A stretch of 64,000 nt of DNA, taken from NCBI RefSeq assembly GCF_910592395.1, contig NC_088308.1:10927001-10991000 (forward strand), read 5' to 3'. Shown here one piece after another: positions 34,866 to 45,940 of the stretch. The position numbers were made by a program, and so were the translations under genes. Position 1 is the stretch's first letter. Every line of letters begins with the position of its first letter. The stretch is from Lineus longissimus (taxonomy: Eukaryota > Nemertea > Pilidiophora > Heteronemertea > Lineidae). Below the pieces are notes generated by a model. That model saw only the letters and a program-made list of their open reading frames with translations. It ran no database searches and was not told the DNA's origin.

Positions 34866-37152
34866 CTAGTACTTGCATGTAGTTCTAAATTTTAATATAG
34901 GGAGCTTTTGAGAATTGAAGTAGCTCTAATTCATTGACCGTTGAACTTTAAATATCGGATTGCTTCTGCCTGAATTATTTTATCACAACCCCATACTAAA
35001 TATCCCCCTCAAACGAAATGTGTCAATCAGCCTGAATAAATGTTTAAAGGCTGAGTGCCCATCTGCGTGTTGAATTAAGAAAATGAAGAATATGTCAATT
35101 TGCATAGTTTTTCCCTTTTACAAAAATCAAGTGGCACAGTTATTACAGCGAGTACGAAGATGAGAGAGGTATCATTTTGCTTGTATTGGTCGTGCCTTTA
35201 ATGGCAACTCTTGCAAATGGCTGGGGGTCAATTGCGATTGAGCACTATGCGATTTATAAAACATGTATTTATGGGATTAATTTGAGTTATTCATTCTTCT
35301 CTAATCTATACTTGTTATTATTATAAAAATATCAAATTCATAATACACTTTTTGAAATATATTGAGGAGACGAATTCAGGATCGGTAATTGTGTGTTTAG
35401 CGTTTTCAAGAAATAGAGTTATTTCGTCAACCATTTGGTAAATTAGACATTGTCAGTTGTCTATCTCTATGCCTTTTATATTTGGGTTAATAATGACACT
35501 GGCACGGACCTCTGCGGCCAGAAGAAAAATATAGGTGGGCACAGGGGTCTCGCACGTAGTGCCTGACTCGAAATCAACCTATCTACCATTATTAGACCCC
35601 TCTCCTCACCAGCTTTATTCACCGAGATTTCCATTCGTCATACATTTAGAGTCATATGGTGGCCTTTTCAGATCAGGCTTCTATATCTGAGAGTGTGATA
35701 GTCAACAATAGTTTGTTTTATTGCTCGATCCTGTGTTTATGCTTAAGACTGAATAGGAGAATATGAAGACCTGAGTACAATATGATGTAAATGTTATGAC
35801 AAATAACACTTTTGACTTTGAAAAACTGAACTTTTGTTTTGTTCTCTATGTATTTTTGGTTTTCAACAAGTATGTGATATTAACAAAACTGTGGGGTTTA
35901 TGATAATTTTTGGAGGTTTTCTGCAATCCGTGTGAGCAGGCTGAGGTTTTGTGACTGTTAGAGTGGACCAAAAAATGGTCGGATTCAGAAAAAGTCAAAA
36001 GGTATGAAAGACGACTTGCACCCTGGGTGAGGTTGTGACAAAATTAATATATACGATTGTAAAAATATTGAAAGGTCTGACTGATATCTCCTTCCTTTGA
36101 AGTTATGGTGTTGATGTTCATTTAGATGTACCAAGAGGGGGCATATCCCAGATAATGAACATGTGAGTGTGTCTTGGAAATTGCCATGATTGTGACAACG
36201 ACTTTCTGAGACTTTGCTGAGACATTTTGAATCCTCAAAAGGACATGTGAGCTGAAGGAGCTGAAGGAGGCTTCGCAATGATAGTTTCAGGTAGCGGACG
36301 CTTAAAACTGGCCTCTTCTTAGCAGTGTTCAATTCGTCAACGAATTTTTAAGTGTCGCCACCTATTTTTCATCAACAAACCTATTTTTTCTAGTTCATAA
36401 GTCAACTGATTGAGAGTATAAACCACCTTTAGATTACCGCTATACGACTTCACCGAGGGAGCGGGCTAAACATAATAGGCTTTTCAGTGCACCAAAATAT
36501 AATTTATTGTCAGCTCTATTAATATGTTTATTGTTGGTTCTTTACTTTAAGATATCTATAATCTAGTACTCAATCTGATACTATTTTTGTTGCAATGCAT
36601 GATTTCTAATCTCTCTGGCCCTTCATTATTTTACACAATCGTAAGGGCCAGAAAAAGACAACATATTACGACCTGCGACGATTTGTCGACGACGTCATGG
36701 CCACATAAAGATAACATAATCGTAATCATCGTGGCAAAATGTCGCGTTCCCTTTTACCTATTTGAAACTGTTGTTGTTGATTCGTGCCTCCTTGCTATTG
36801 CCACCATCACCTTTAATCATGACCTATGATCTATCTGTTATGTAATCATTTTAGGTCAGTAGGTCAGGTACTCTAAAAGATCTAGATTCATAATGAACCA
36901 CAGTTTACTTTGTAAATGCACTATGCGCCCAAGGTGCCTCGTTTTCAGTGAATTCAGCGGTTATGGTTTAATGAATTGATAGTGAACTGGAGATATTGGG
37001 TGATATGAATAAAAGACTAGCAAATGCTTTTACTTCAATTTGTACAGAAAGGCCTAGTGTAAATGTACATGGAGTTTTAGATAACAGCATTTGCTAGTCT
37101 ATATTCATATCACCCATTGGTTGTCTCACCCAAACCACGAGGGTTGAGCTTA
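34866..37152. other. Non-coding AT-rich stretch
   Basis: No exon is supported. One inverted pair: TGGGTGATATGAATAAAAGACTAGCAAATGC-type sequence at 36995-37026 with its inverse at 37086-37119 (hairpin arms of about 28 bp around GTACAGAAAGGCC). The frames at 35985-36332 (-) and 36587-36829 (+) have no recognisable domain. Confidence 0.4.
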
Positions 37153-38812
37153 TGGCAAGCGGAGTGTCCAGTAATTAAAAAAACCTAGATTTATTCAAAA
37201 AACCTGGTTTTTTACCTAATAAACTAAGTTTATTTGGAAAAAATATAGGTTTTTTAAAACAACCTTGTTTATTAGCTAATAAACCGAGTTTCTTTAATAA
37301 AACCAAGTTTTTTACCTAATAAACCTTGTTTCTATCCACAAATGTCAAGTTGAACAAATAAACTTGGTTTTATTCCCTAAAATGTAAGTTTTTCATCCAG
37401 TGGTAATAAACTTAGTTTTATAGCAAAGAATCTTGGTTTATTATTCTAAAAGGCCTTAGTCACAGTATATCATTGTTTCTAATACAAAATACATTACGCC
37501 TCGTTTTGATCGGAGCGGTCTTGGTATCGTAACCAATGACCGCCTGGGTAGGTATAAAATTCTGAATTTTAGCAGACGAATAATTTTCACCAAGAAGCAA
37601 CGACTCAGCCCCACAAAACAATGTCAAGAACACGAGATTTTGAAGTATTCCCCGATATTGGGATTTGTGAAGTAGGGAGGATACCCGAGGACTCTTTCGA
37701 GGTCAGGAGCCTTGGGAAATCACGACACTTGACTGGGAATTCCCTTGCTGCGTGACGTCATCTTCACAAGCAACAATATGGCGGAGTTCCGGACACCAGG
37801 CTGGATCATTCTTTGACGAAAACGGAACATATATACCTTTCAAATCGTATTTAATTTGTTTAATTTTGAAACCTTTTAGAATAGAAATTAATACCTCGCT
37901 GTCGGTCATTGGTTGTATAATCAAGACCGCTCGGGTAGACCTCAAATTACGTCAAAAACCCTCGGCGAAGCGCCTCGGGTTTTGGACTGCATTTTCGGTC
38001 TACCCGAGCGGTCTTGATTATACAACCAATGACCGCCAGCTCGGTATTAATTCCTTAAACAATAATTGGACAAATGGCTAATAAACCTACCTTTTCACGT
38101 AAAAAAACTTGGTTTTATACAAAACAACTTAGTTTTTTGCAATAAAACCTGGTTTTATTTTTAAAATGTAGGTTGTTTTGAATAACTGGACAAACGGCGT
38201 GCAAAAACTTCTTTCTATCGAGAAACTTGTATTTTCTACCTCACCCCATGTACACAAATCCGCGATGTTATCGGGACGAGAATGGGCAACCTCGGCGCCA
38301 CGTGGTACTAATGCTGCACTGCACTGCACTCTGAGCTAGTTAGTGAGACCCTAACCTCATCCCAGATAACTCAATGTAGGTAGGATCGAGGTTTAAAAAT
38401 GTAAGTTTTCTAATAAACCAGGTTTTTAAAAAAAAACTAGGTTTATTAGTAATAAACTTAGTTTTTTTGAATAAACTAGGTTGTTTTGGTAATAAACCTT
38501 GTTTTATTGAATAAATGGACATTTCTGTACAGAAACTTATATTTTATACGATTATGTGGTAAAAAACCAAGTTTTTTAGGTAATAAACCAGGTTTTCTAG
38601 CAGAAAATGTTAGTTTCTGTTAAAAAACCTACTTTATTAGGAAAGAAACTAAAAAAACTTGGTTTTATTAACGAAACTCGGTTTATTAGCTAATAAACAA
38701 GGTTGTTTTAAAAAAACCTATATTTTTCTAAATAAACTTAGTTTATTAGGTAAAAAACAGGTTTTTTTGAATAAATCTAGGTTTTTTTAATTACTGGACA
38801 CTCCGCTTGCCA
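37153..38812. mobile_element. Foldback DNA element, 1660 bp, TA target duplication
   Basis: It starts TGGCAAGCGGAGTGTCCAG and ends with the exact inverse, flanked by TA on both sides. Arms of several hundred bases consist of degenerate repeats of AATAAAC-CTAGGTTT-like units (AAACC, TTTGGTTT, ACTTAG), so each arm is nearly self-complementary. No transposase. A nested palindrome lies at 37883-38056. Non-autonomous; TA duplication suggests mobilisation by a Tc1/mariner-like transposase. Confidence 0.8.
37883..38056. repeat. Nested palindromic element inside the foldback
   Basis: Arms of about 56 bp (AATTAATACCTCGCTG... with ...CAGCTCGGTATTAATT) around a 63-bp spacer that itself contains CCCTCGGCGAAGCGCCTCGGG. 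Both arms hold TCATTGGTTGTATAATCAAG or its inverse. A diverged third arm (GAGCGGTCTTGG...CCAATGACCGCC) lies at 37512-37545. Confidence 0.75.
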
Positions 38813-38818
38813 TATCCG

Positions 38819-39079
38819 CTTGCCATATGTACCGTCATCTTTCTTTTTCTGCCTCTTTTCCTTTCGATTGCTTGGACTATCAGATGGACGCTTTTTCCGT
38901 GGTTTCACCGTCTTCGTTAATTCCTTCAGTCTCACTAATTGTGGGATAGCTCCAGTATTCAAGTCAGCCATTGCAACCTTGGTTTGGAACTGAGTGTGGG
39001 CAAAAGTTTGCCTCATAAACGCATCATTAGTCTTATATAATTGCGACTGGTACAGCCTGGCCCTTCCTGCACCCTGGGT
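38819..39079 (-). pseudogene. Basic nuclear-type coding exon truncated by the foldback element
   Basis: From the acceptor CTTATCAG at 39080 the minus strand is open for about 87 codons in phase 0: TQGAGRARLYQSQLYKTND, then FMRQTFAHTQFQTKVAMADL, LVRLKELTKTVKPRKKRPS and RKEKRQKKKDDGTYGKRI. The Lys/Arg-rich tail looks like a nuclear localisation signal. The frame then runs into the foldback element and stops at 38777 inside it, with no donor. I do not recognise the protein; it could belong to a transposon or a host nuclear gene. Upstream exons were not identified with confidence. Confidence 0.45.
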
Positions 39080-39570
39080 CTGATAAGATTACAAACCACC
39101 ATTTCATTGCATCCAAGATTTCACACAAATTACTGTAGACAATATACAAATATCTTCATGTGATGCAGGAAACATTATGACCAACTTTGGTGAAACTAAG
39201 CTGTGAATCAACTTACAAGTGCAACATCTGGTCTTGGATAACATCCTTTCCTATCTACTCTAAAGTCTGGACTTATCACCATGTGCCCCCAGATACTAAC
39301 CCATAAATAGTGCAAGAGATTCCTTGAAAAAGAATCATTCCTATATCCCTGCTATCTGGCATACTGTACATGTGGATATTTCCCGCTAGTGACATCACAC
39401 CTCGGCTATTTATAAAACACATATTTATAATGCACCTATAGCAGCATAGCGCAGGTAGCCCACACTCATCTTGGGCCAGCCTCTGCATACATTATAGCCC
39501 TCCACAACAGGGGAGCCAAGTTGTGGGTTTAAGCTCTACCATGGCAACACTCATTACTTATTACATATCA
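39080..39570. other. Possible intron sequence, nothing firm
   Basis: A minus-strand frame at 39430-39488 (LAQDECGLPALCCY) followed by GTGCAT could be another exon of the truncated gene at 38819, but the signals are weak. Confidence 0.25.
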
Positions 39571-40751
39571 ACAATATTGTAGTAAAATGTAACAACATGT
39601 TAAATCCACTGAATGCTTTGAAGTTTACGGTTCAATCAAGGCATCTTGAACGCATGTATCTATCATTTATATTACCTCATCTTGAATATGGATCTATTAT
39701 ATTTGACTTTACCAATCAGGGTCTACTTTCTCAATTAGATAAAATCCATTATAGGGGTGCCATTATAGTCAGTGGTTGTATTCATGGGACTAACACCCAA
39801 AAGGTTTTAAAATGTTTGGATTGGATGTCACTTTCTGCTCGGCGTAGGGAAAAAAGATTGGTGCTTATGTATGAGGTACAACACAATTTGGTACCATGTT
39901 ATGTCAATGAAATCTTTGACATTTATCGTAATCGGGCGCCTCCTGGCCGTTTAAGGACTCAGCGAGACTATGTACTTCCCCCTAGATCATCTGCAAGATT
40001 TAGCAAGTCAACTGTGCCATGTGTAATTAGAGATTGGGAGTCTGTGCCTGTCAATATAAAAAACTGCTTCTCAAGAAACTCATTTAAATACAATATCCGA
40101 ATTTTTCTGAGAGGTAAACATAACCTTCTTACTTCTACAAAATTGGCTCTTACTCGTAAAAATGAACTTTCACTCAATAGGACAAGGTGTGACTTAGTTT
40201 TTCGGTGTCACTTTTATTCCCACAATTTTACCAACGTTTTAAGTCCATCTTGTGATTGCGGGGCTCACTCCCAATCTACTAAACACCTTCTCTTTAATTG
40301 CCCTTTATTAAATGATTTACGTAACGATTTCTTGAATGATCCTGGTTTGCTGCCACACCTTACTTCTGTTAGGTTTTTCAATCTTCGTGTTGATGAGAGG
40401 CTCCATTTTCTTCTTAATGGTCAATTTTCATTGGACCTTACTTCAAACAGGCTTGTTGTAGAAAAAACAGCCACTTTTCTCAGTAATATTATCGCCTTTT
40501 CTGGTAACTAGTGCCAGATCAATTGAACCCCTCATCAATCACTACCTTTGTACAAACTATAACTATTTGTGTTACTTTACCTTTACTTGCATCCCTTTCT
40601 TTCCATTCAAAGTACCTTATCTTGATTCAACTTGTTCTTTGTATACCATTGTAACCAGGGCTATTAATGCTTTCAGCCTAAGCCCTGGCAATTGTCTCAA
40701 TATGTAATTTTGTTTATTTGGATTTAATAAATAATAATAATAATAATAATT
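39571..40751 (+). mobile_element. LINE (non-LTR retrotransposon) 3' end, 5' truncated, TAA tail
   Basis: An open frame to 40511 encodes the region after the polymerase active site: KFTVQSRHLERMYLSFILPHLEYG (thumb-type motif LPHLEYG), then a long linker, then CDCGAHSQSTKHLLFNCPLL, the C-x-C...H...C zinc-knuckle-like motif found near the C-terminus of many LINE ORF2 proteins. About 305 codons are intact. A 3' UTR of about 215 bp ends in (TAA)8 or so at 40726-40751, a tail type seen in I- and CR1-related lineages. YADD and the endonuclease are absent: classic 5' truncation. The lack of stops points to a fairly young copy. Confidence 0.8.
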
Positions 40752-43700
40752 ACTTATTCATATATGTGTGTACACTAGGGGGATAAAAGAACACAACAGG
40801 ACCACTGCCTCAACATTTGGCTCAGTTGTAAAAACAGCTGATGCAACATGGTGATGAATAACTTAACTGAAAGACTAAGAAGTAAATGCCATTGGGTAGT
40901 AGAGAGCAAATGCAGCTTGGTGGTGCAAGAATTGTCTTAATCGGTAGACTGGTGCCCGATCTACAGCTGTCGAAACAAAGGCTTTATTTCTGGTTCTTAA
41001 GTTTAAGGTTTTTTTAACTAATCTGTTTTTGGTAATATGAATGAATCATCTCATATTTCTCCTGGTCTTTGTTCGTCTTGTCAAGTGATTTTACTTAAGA
41101 TCACGTGACTTGAGGGTCGAGCCCGCATGGCAAATTAGGTCAAAAATGACGCCACGAGAGGTGAGTCGGGAATGCACAAGCCTTGAAGGCTCACTCAAAC
41201 TTAAACATAGATCAGTATTCAAACTCATCTTCAATATTGAACCGTTAACTCCAAAAGTAAAGTAAATTATTTTCTAGTTAGAAAACATCAAACATACATT
41301 CGCAAACGTGCCAGGTCGAGTTTTGAGTCTTGCATTTTGAGTTTGAAAGAACCTACTCATGGGTTTTCAATTCACGCTTTCCAATAAAATCCAATATCTG
41401 TTGAAAACGCTTCTACCTCGCTTTGCTCTTTAAGACATACACAAGTGCCCTACTTGGGTAGGGATCCCTTACCATTACTACCTAATTAAGCAATATTTGG
41501 AGAAGCTCATGTACCTCGGATCGACTTCTCACTTTTATAGAGCTTCTACCTCATGCTCTCATAGATAGGTCCACAAGCCGTACTAGGGTTTGGCTCCCTG
41601 ACCTTCATTTCCCAAGTAAGACAAAGACTAGCTTCTGGACCTCATCATACAACATCACGACCCTTCTGTCTTTAGTGGAGCTTCTATCTTACTGTGCACG
41701 TGAAGGGATCCCTACCCATTACTTGGTGGAGCTCATGTGCCTGGGAGAGCAACAGGGCACTTCTGTCTTTGTTAGAGCTTTTATCTCACTGCCCTGTTGA
41801 AGACGGCCCCAATTACCGTACTTGGGTAGAGATCGCTACCCATCATTACCCAACCGTGTAGTGCAGTGTGTTCTAGAAATAAAAGAGATGTTTCACGAAG
41901 CGCCCGAAACGGAAACGCACAGTCCTTATCAGGTTGACGAGCAGTAGAGAAGGCGTAGGCGTTCGCGTTGGCGTTTCTAGTGCTTTTCTCCCTATCTTAA
42001 GGCTCTTTTCCGAAGTTCAATTCCCGTCCCTCTTGAAAAGGATCGAGGCGCATAGTCGGTCTAGTGCGACCGATGGATTTACTTCGTATCAATCTCTTCA
42101 TACTCCGAGGGTACCCCGCAAGGTGGAACATTGTCTCTGTTATTAGTGTCTAATGATGACATCACGAAATTGATTGATATGGTGACTGATAGTGCGCAAT
42201 CAGCACAATAGTGGAATGTATATAGAAACGTCCACGAAAAATACAAATAATAAACTAAAAACAAATACATATATCTTGCTTTTTTTAATGTAATTCAGAT
42301 TCAATTGCATCACATGAAAGATGAAGTCTAAATTGAAGTAATATTTGTAATAATTTGAGAGTGAAACATTGCAAGTGAAATATACGGCCCTGGAAGATTT
42401 GTAACAAGAAAGTCATCAACCATGTTTTAGGTTCCTCCGAAAATTTATATTTGGAAGAGATGCGTATTTCGCTAGTTTGATAATTTTATAGATTTGAGTG
42501 TAAAATGTGTGCATACTGTTTAAGTACCCCGGGCTGTACTTGAGCAATACGACAACAATCTAAAAGTATTTCATCTTATAACATGGCGACAGATGTCTTA
42601 GTGCGAAGGATGTCTTAGTGACACGGATGTCTTAGTTTTCTTAGATTGCGGCTTTTATCATTTGCAATGTATCAGGAGAAGCAAAATCATGCCTTGGTGA
42701 CTTCACAATGATATTGACGATTCCCGGAGAGTGCATGGGATTTTCAAAGGCATCTCCAGTGTCCGTCAGTTTGGCTCCAGTCTTTCAATTGGCCATTCTG
42801 CATATGTGATAATGAGGGCCGTGTCCTGTGGAATTCTTCGACCACTCGAACCAATACTCGTAGTTTTTCGATTGAGCTCGCAGCGTTCTGTACTGCATGC
42901 GACCATTGGAACAATATGTAGGGTGTGAAAGGTTTATGTTATTCGAAGCAGCTATTCTTCAAAGTGCGATCTGCTGATATCCCGAATTGTGGGCGAGCCT
43001 AAGTTCTTTGTTGTTTCTTGTTCATTGCCATCCGCCGTTCGAAGTAATACTTTGACTGTACATAACCCAACCTGCATTGGTTGTTTCCACACTCGGCCAC
43101 TGGAAAAGATTTTAAATCGGGGTAAACTGCTACTCCTTTTTTAAGCATGCCTATGAACGAACTATCTTTACATGACCTCCAGTTTTCCAGTGCTTTACGA
43201 CCGAATACTCTTTAAATGTCTAAACGTGTTTCAATTCAATATGATATGCTTTTCTCTGTTACCGTTAGAAGTACGTTTATACAGAAGGCGATTGCAACAC
43301 CTCATGAAACATCAATCCAAACAATGCAAAAATCGCTCGCATTCTGCAATCCACCCGAAATGACGTCAAATCGCATTCAGTGGAACTACAATTAACGCTG
43401 TGCTTGGTGTCCACAGCTCCAAAGCCATCGTACACTATTTTATTGCAAGTACAAGTAGTTTGGAGTATTTCTGTAAAACATCTGAGCGTGCGTTAGGTGC
43501 AAATTTTAAGAGGTTCTACGTGGTTGCCGTAGTTTACACAAAAACTGATTTAGGAAACATGGGAAAATGCCTGGTTTCGCGGCCCGATTTTTAAATGTAC
43601 GATTTAGGCAAAACTCCTGAACGTGCACTACATGTACATGTCGATTGAAACATATCCTCCGTTTGATTCTCAATCACTCCTGGTGATTTGGTTCGATTTG

Positions 43701-43763
43701 TTTTTATCGCATTTCACAGGTAAAGTGCCGATAATTGAGAGTTCTACGATAATTGATTTGCGC
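40752..43763. other. Non-coding with degenerate tandem repeat
   Basis: 41405-41865 holds about four diverged units of roughly 125 bp with GAGCTTCTA(C/T)CT, TACTTGGGTAG and GATCCCTACCCATTA. 41953-41985 (GGCGTAGGCGTTCGCG) resembles the Harbinger terminal sequence. 42585-42640 has three GATGTCTTAGT motifs. No exon supported. Confidence 0.4.
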
Positions 43764-45389
43764 TCAATCTTCAATCAACAGAGAATTCGAATGGGTGATG
43801 TTAGCGGAAGTGGATGAATAACCTAAACATGCGAAAGTTGAAAGAATATGGCATTAGGAAGTCTTTGGTATTTGACACAAGACTTGCCATATTTATGGGC
43901 TGAGTTTGTATCAGTAGCCTTGCAGATTAATCTGACTTAATTACAGGCTCATGATCATTTGTCGAAGGACTGTGTATTTGTCTATGTTCTCTCGCTGAAC
44001 CATACTATTAAACGCAATCTACTTACTGTCAGCGAGGTGATCGACAAGGTCTGTCGCAGACTCGATGAAATCAACTGAAATGAAAAAGAAAGATCATGGT
44101 AATCGGCGTATTTCTTGTATTCTATAATTGTCCACAATCGGCGTATTCCTTATTCTAATAGTGCCAACGTACAACGTACTACTAATGAACCATTAGATTT
44201 ACTTGGTGACTCATCAAAAACCACTAACGCTTTCGTTAACTATAAACTCCTTCAGCCCTAATACCCTTTAGTCCAGAGGACTGATGCGGATGCATTCTCC
44301 GAGCCTTGCTATTGGTAACGGTTGCTTAGTGATAGTAACACCGTTTACTACCATACTTTAGCCCTGCGGAGCAATTACTAGCTCTACGACCCGGAGCAAA
44401 TGTAGCTGTTCCTATCATTGGGCGATTGATGAGAATGGTATGCATATACTGACTTCGTCTGGTTTTCCGACATGATCGCGTCTCATAAGGCGCGACCGGG
44501 CATGCTCAGTTAAAATAGAGATGCGTCATTAAAAAAGTGCATTGATGTCATTATTTCTTTGCATTACGCGACATACTCACTCTCTCTCTAAATGTAACAA
44601 AATTACCACTTTATCTCTCTAAGCAGCCTGACGCAAACGAGAGGGGTGTGTGATCACCCGAATAACGCCATGCCAAACCTGAAGAAAGTTGCTTCAACAA
44701 CGAAGGTCCTTACATGACCTTTGATACAGAAAACCTCGAACATAGACCGTGAAGTTGACATATCCGAAACAGACGAACACGAATCAGGTAAATAAATGAG
44801 GAGAGCAAAAATCTCATCCGCAGCAACATCAGGCACAATGGGACGGACTACATTGTAACCTGTCGAAGGTTCGCTGTTCGCTGTCTGGACCGTAGCTTGA
44901 GGGGGGCAGGAGGCTAATTCCCGGCCCTATGGTCATTCATTGACATTGTGGCCGCTTTTTTACAGTTGGAGAACAAAAGGGGCGTTTTGCTTCCCGCGAC
45001 CAAAATGTTAGCTACGGGTCTGGCTGTAGATACAGGTAGACTAAAGCCGGGATCCACCACTGCAATGCGGTACAGATACGATTAAGTTGCGATCGTTAGC
45101 TTCCGTAAACGATTTGTCTTATGGTGCATATCTTGTCAGCAGCACTCCTGCAGATAATGATCGGGGATGTTCCCCAGTTGACTGGTGGTGACATGAAATA
45201 GGACTGATTCCACCAATTGCACCCCCCATCCCCGACCAGGCCCGCACTTGATTATGCGTGCTTACCAACGGCTCCTTCAATTCCACTTCCGGCTGTCGTG
45301 GTCCTATTGCCATTGTCACCGGCTGCCACAGCTACCAACACGATCAGAGCAATTAGGATAAATACCTTCATAACGGAATTCGCAAGGAT
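43764..45389 (-). CDS. Small secreted peptide, 70 aa, three coding exons
   Basis: Unrecognised gene. Exons: 45389-45266 (start codon 45371-45369), 44074-44027 and 43822-43764, joined in phase 1 each time, with acceptors TGCTTTCAG, CATTTCAG and TGTTTAG and donors GTAAGC and GTAAGT. Residues 1-18 (MKVFILIALIVLVAVAAG) are a clear signal peptide. The mature part has a Thr/Gly-rich start, an acidic amphipathic stretch VDFIESATDLVDHLAD, and a Ser/Thr-rich end with an N-glycosylation motif NIT, ending LLIED. It has no cysteine, so it is not a disulfide-rich toxin or defensin. A continuous frame upstream of the start (to 45863) is an alternative reading but ignores the splice acceptor. Exon 3 is the least certain. 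Confidence 0.5.
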
Positions 45390-45681
45390 CTGAAAGCAAT
45401 GGAAAACAAACGGCGTAAATAGCTTTTTACGTAAGTTGAAGAAAATACCAAAAATTAGACGAAATCTCTTTGAAGTCGCTACATTTCCCGAGCAGCAGGT
45501 TTGGCATTCTGACATTGTCCGATCATCAGAATTCGCAAGGATCTGAAAGCAATGAAAAACAAACGGCGTAAATAGCTTTTTACGTAAGTTGAAGAAAATA
45601 CCAAAAATTAGACGAAATCTCTTTGAAGTCGCTACATTTCCCGAGCAGCAGGTTTGGCATTCTGACATTGTCCGATCATCA
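45376..45681. repeat. 153-bp tandem duplication over a splice acceptor
   Basis: 45376-45528 and 45529-45681 are nearly identical (one difference noticed, GG to GA near 45402/45555). Each contains the acceptor and 5' leader start of the secreted-peptide gene. 153 is divisible by three, so frames run through. The near-identity points to a recent event or an assembly duplicate. Confidence 0.9.
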
Positions 45682-45940
45682 GAGTTGGCTACTGAAGACG
45701 ACATAAGCATGTTCGGCGCAGAAAGTATGATGACATCATGTTTGAGTCGAGGGCTGCTGCTGGTTGACCAAATGTGACACCGGAAGGTCCGAAAAGGTGG
45801 TTCAGGAGAGTAGATAATGGTACATACAGTCTTAGCAGCGTGCACATCACAGATGAGACTCACAAGCCAGTGCGGAGAATGTCTTCAGCCTAACCACACA
45901 AGTAGGCTCAGGTCTGGGACGCGAGGCATGTTCTAGAATC

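Noticed and set aside
35985-36332. 115-codon minus-strand frame
   Set aside because: No domain, splice context or repeat similarity; likely a chance open frame.
44654-44836. Alternative second exon of the secreted-peptide gene (reads VVRPIVPDVAADEIFALL)
   Set aside because: The phase fits, but the acceptor GACCTTCGACAG-like region lacks a pyrimidine tract; the exon at 44027-44074 has much better signals. It could still be an alternative exon.
45383-45863. N-terminal extension of the secreted peptide to 203 residues
   Set aside because: It would bury the signal peptide and reads through a tandem duplication and a good splice acceptor; the short start is preferred.
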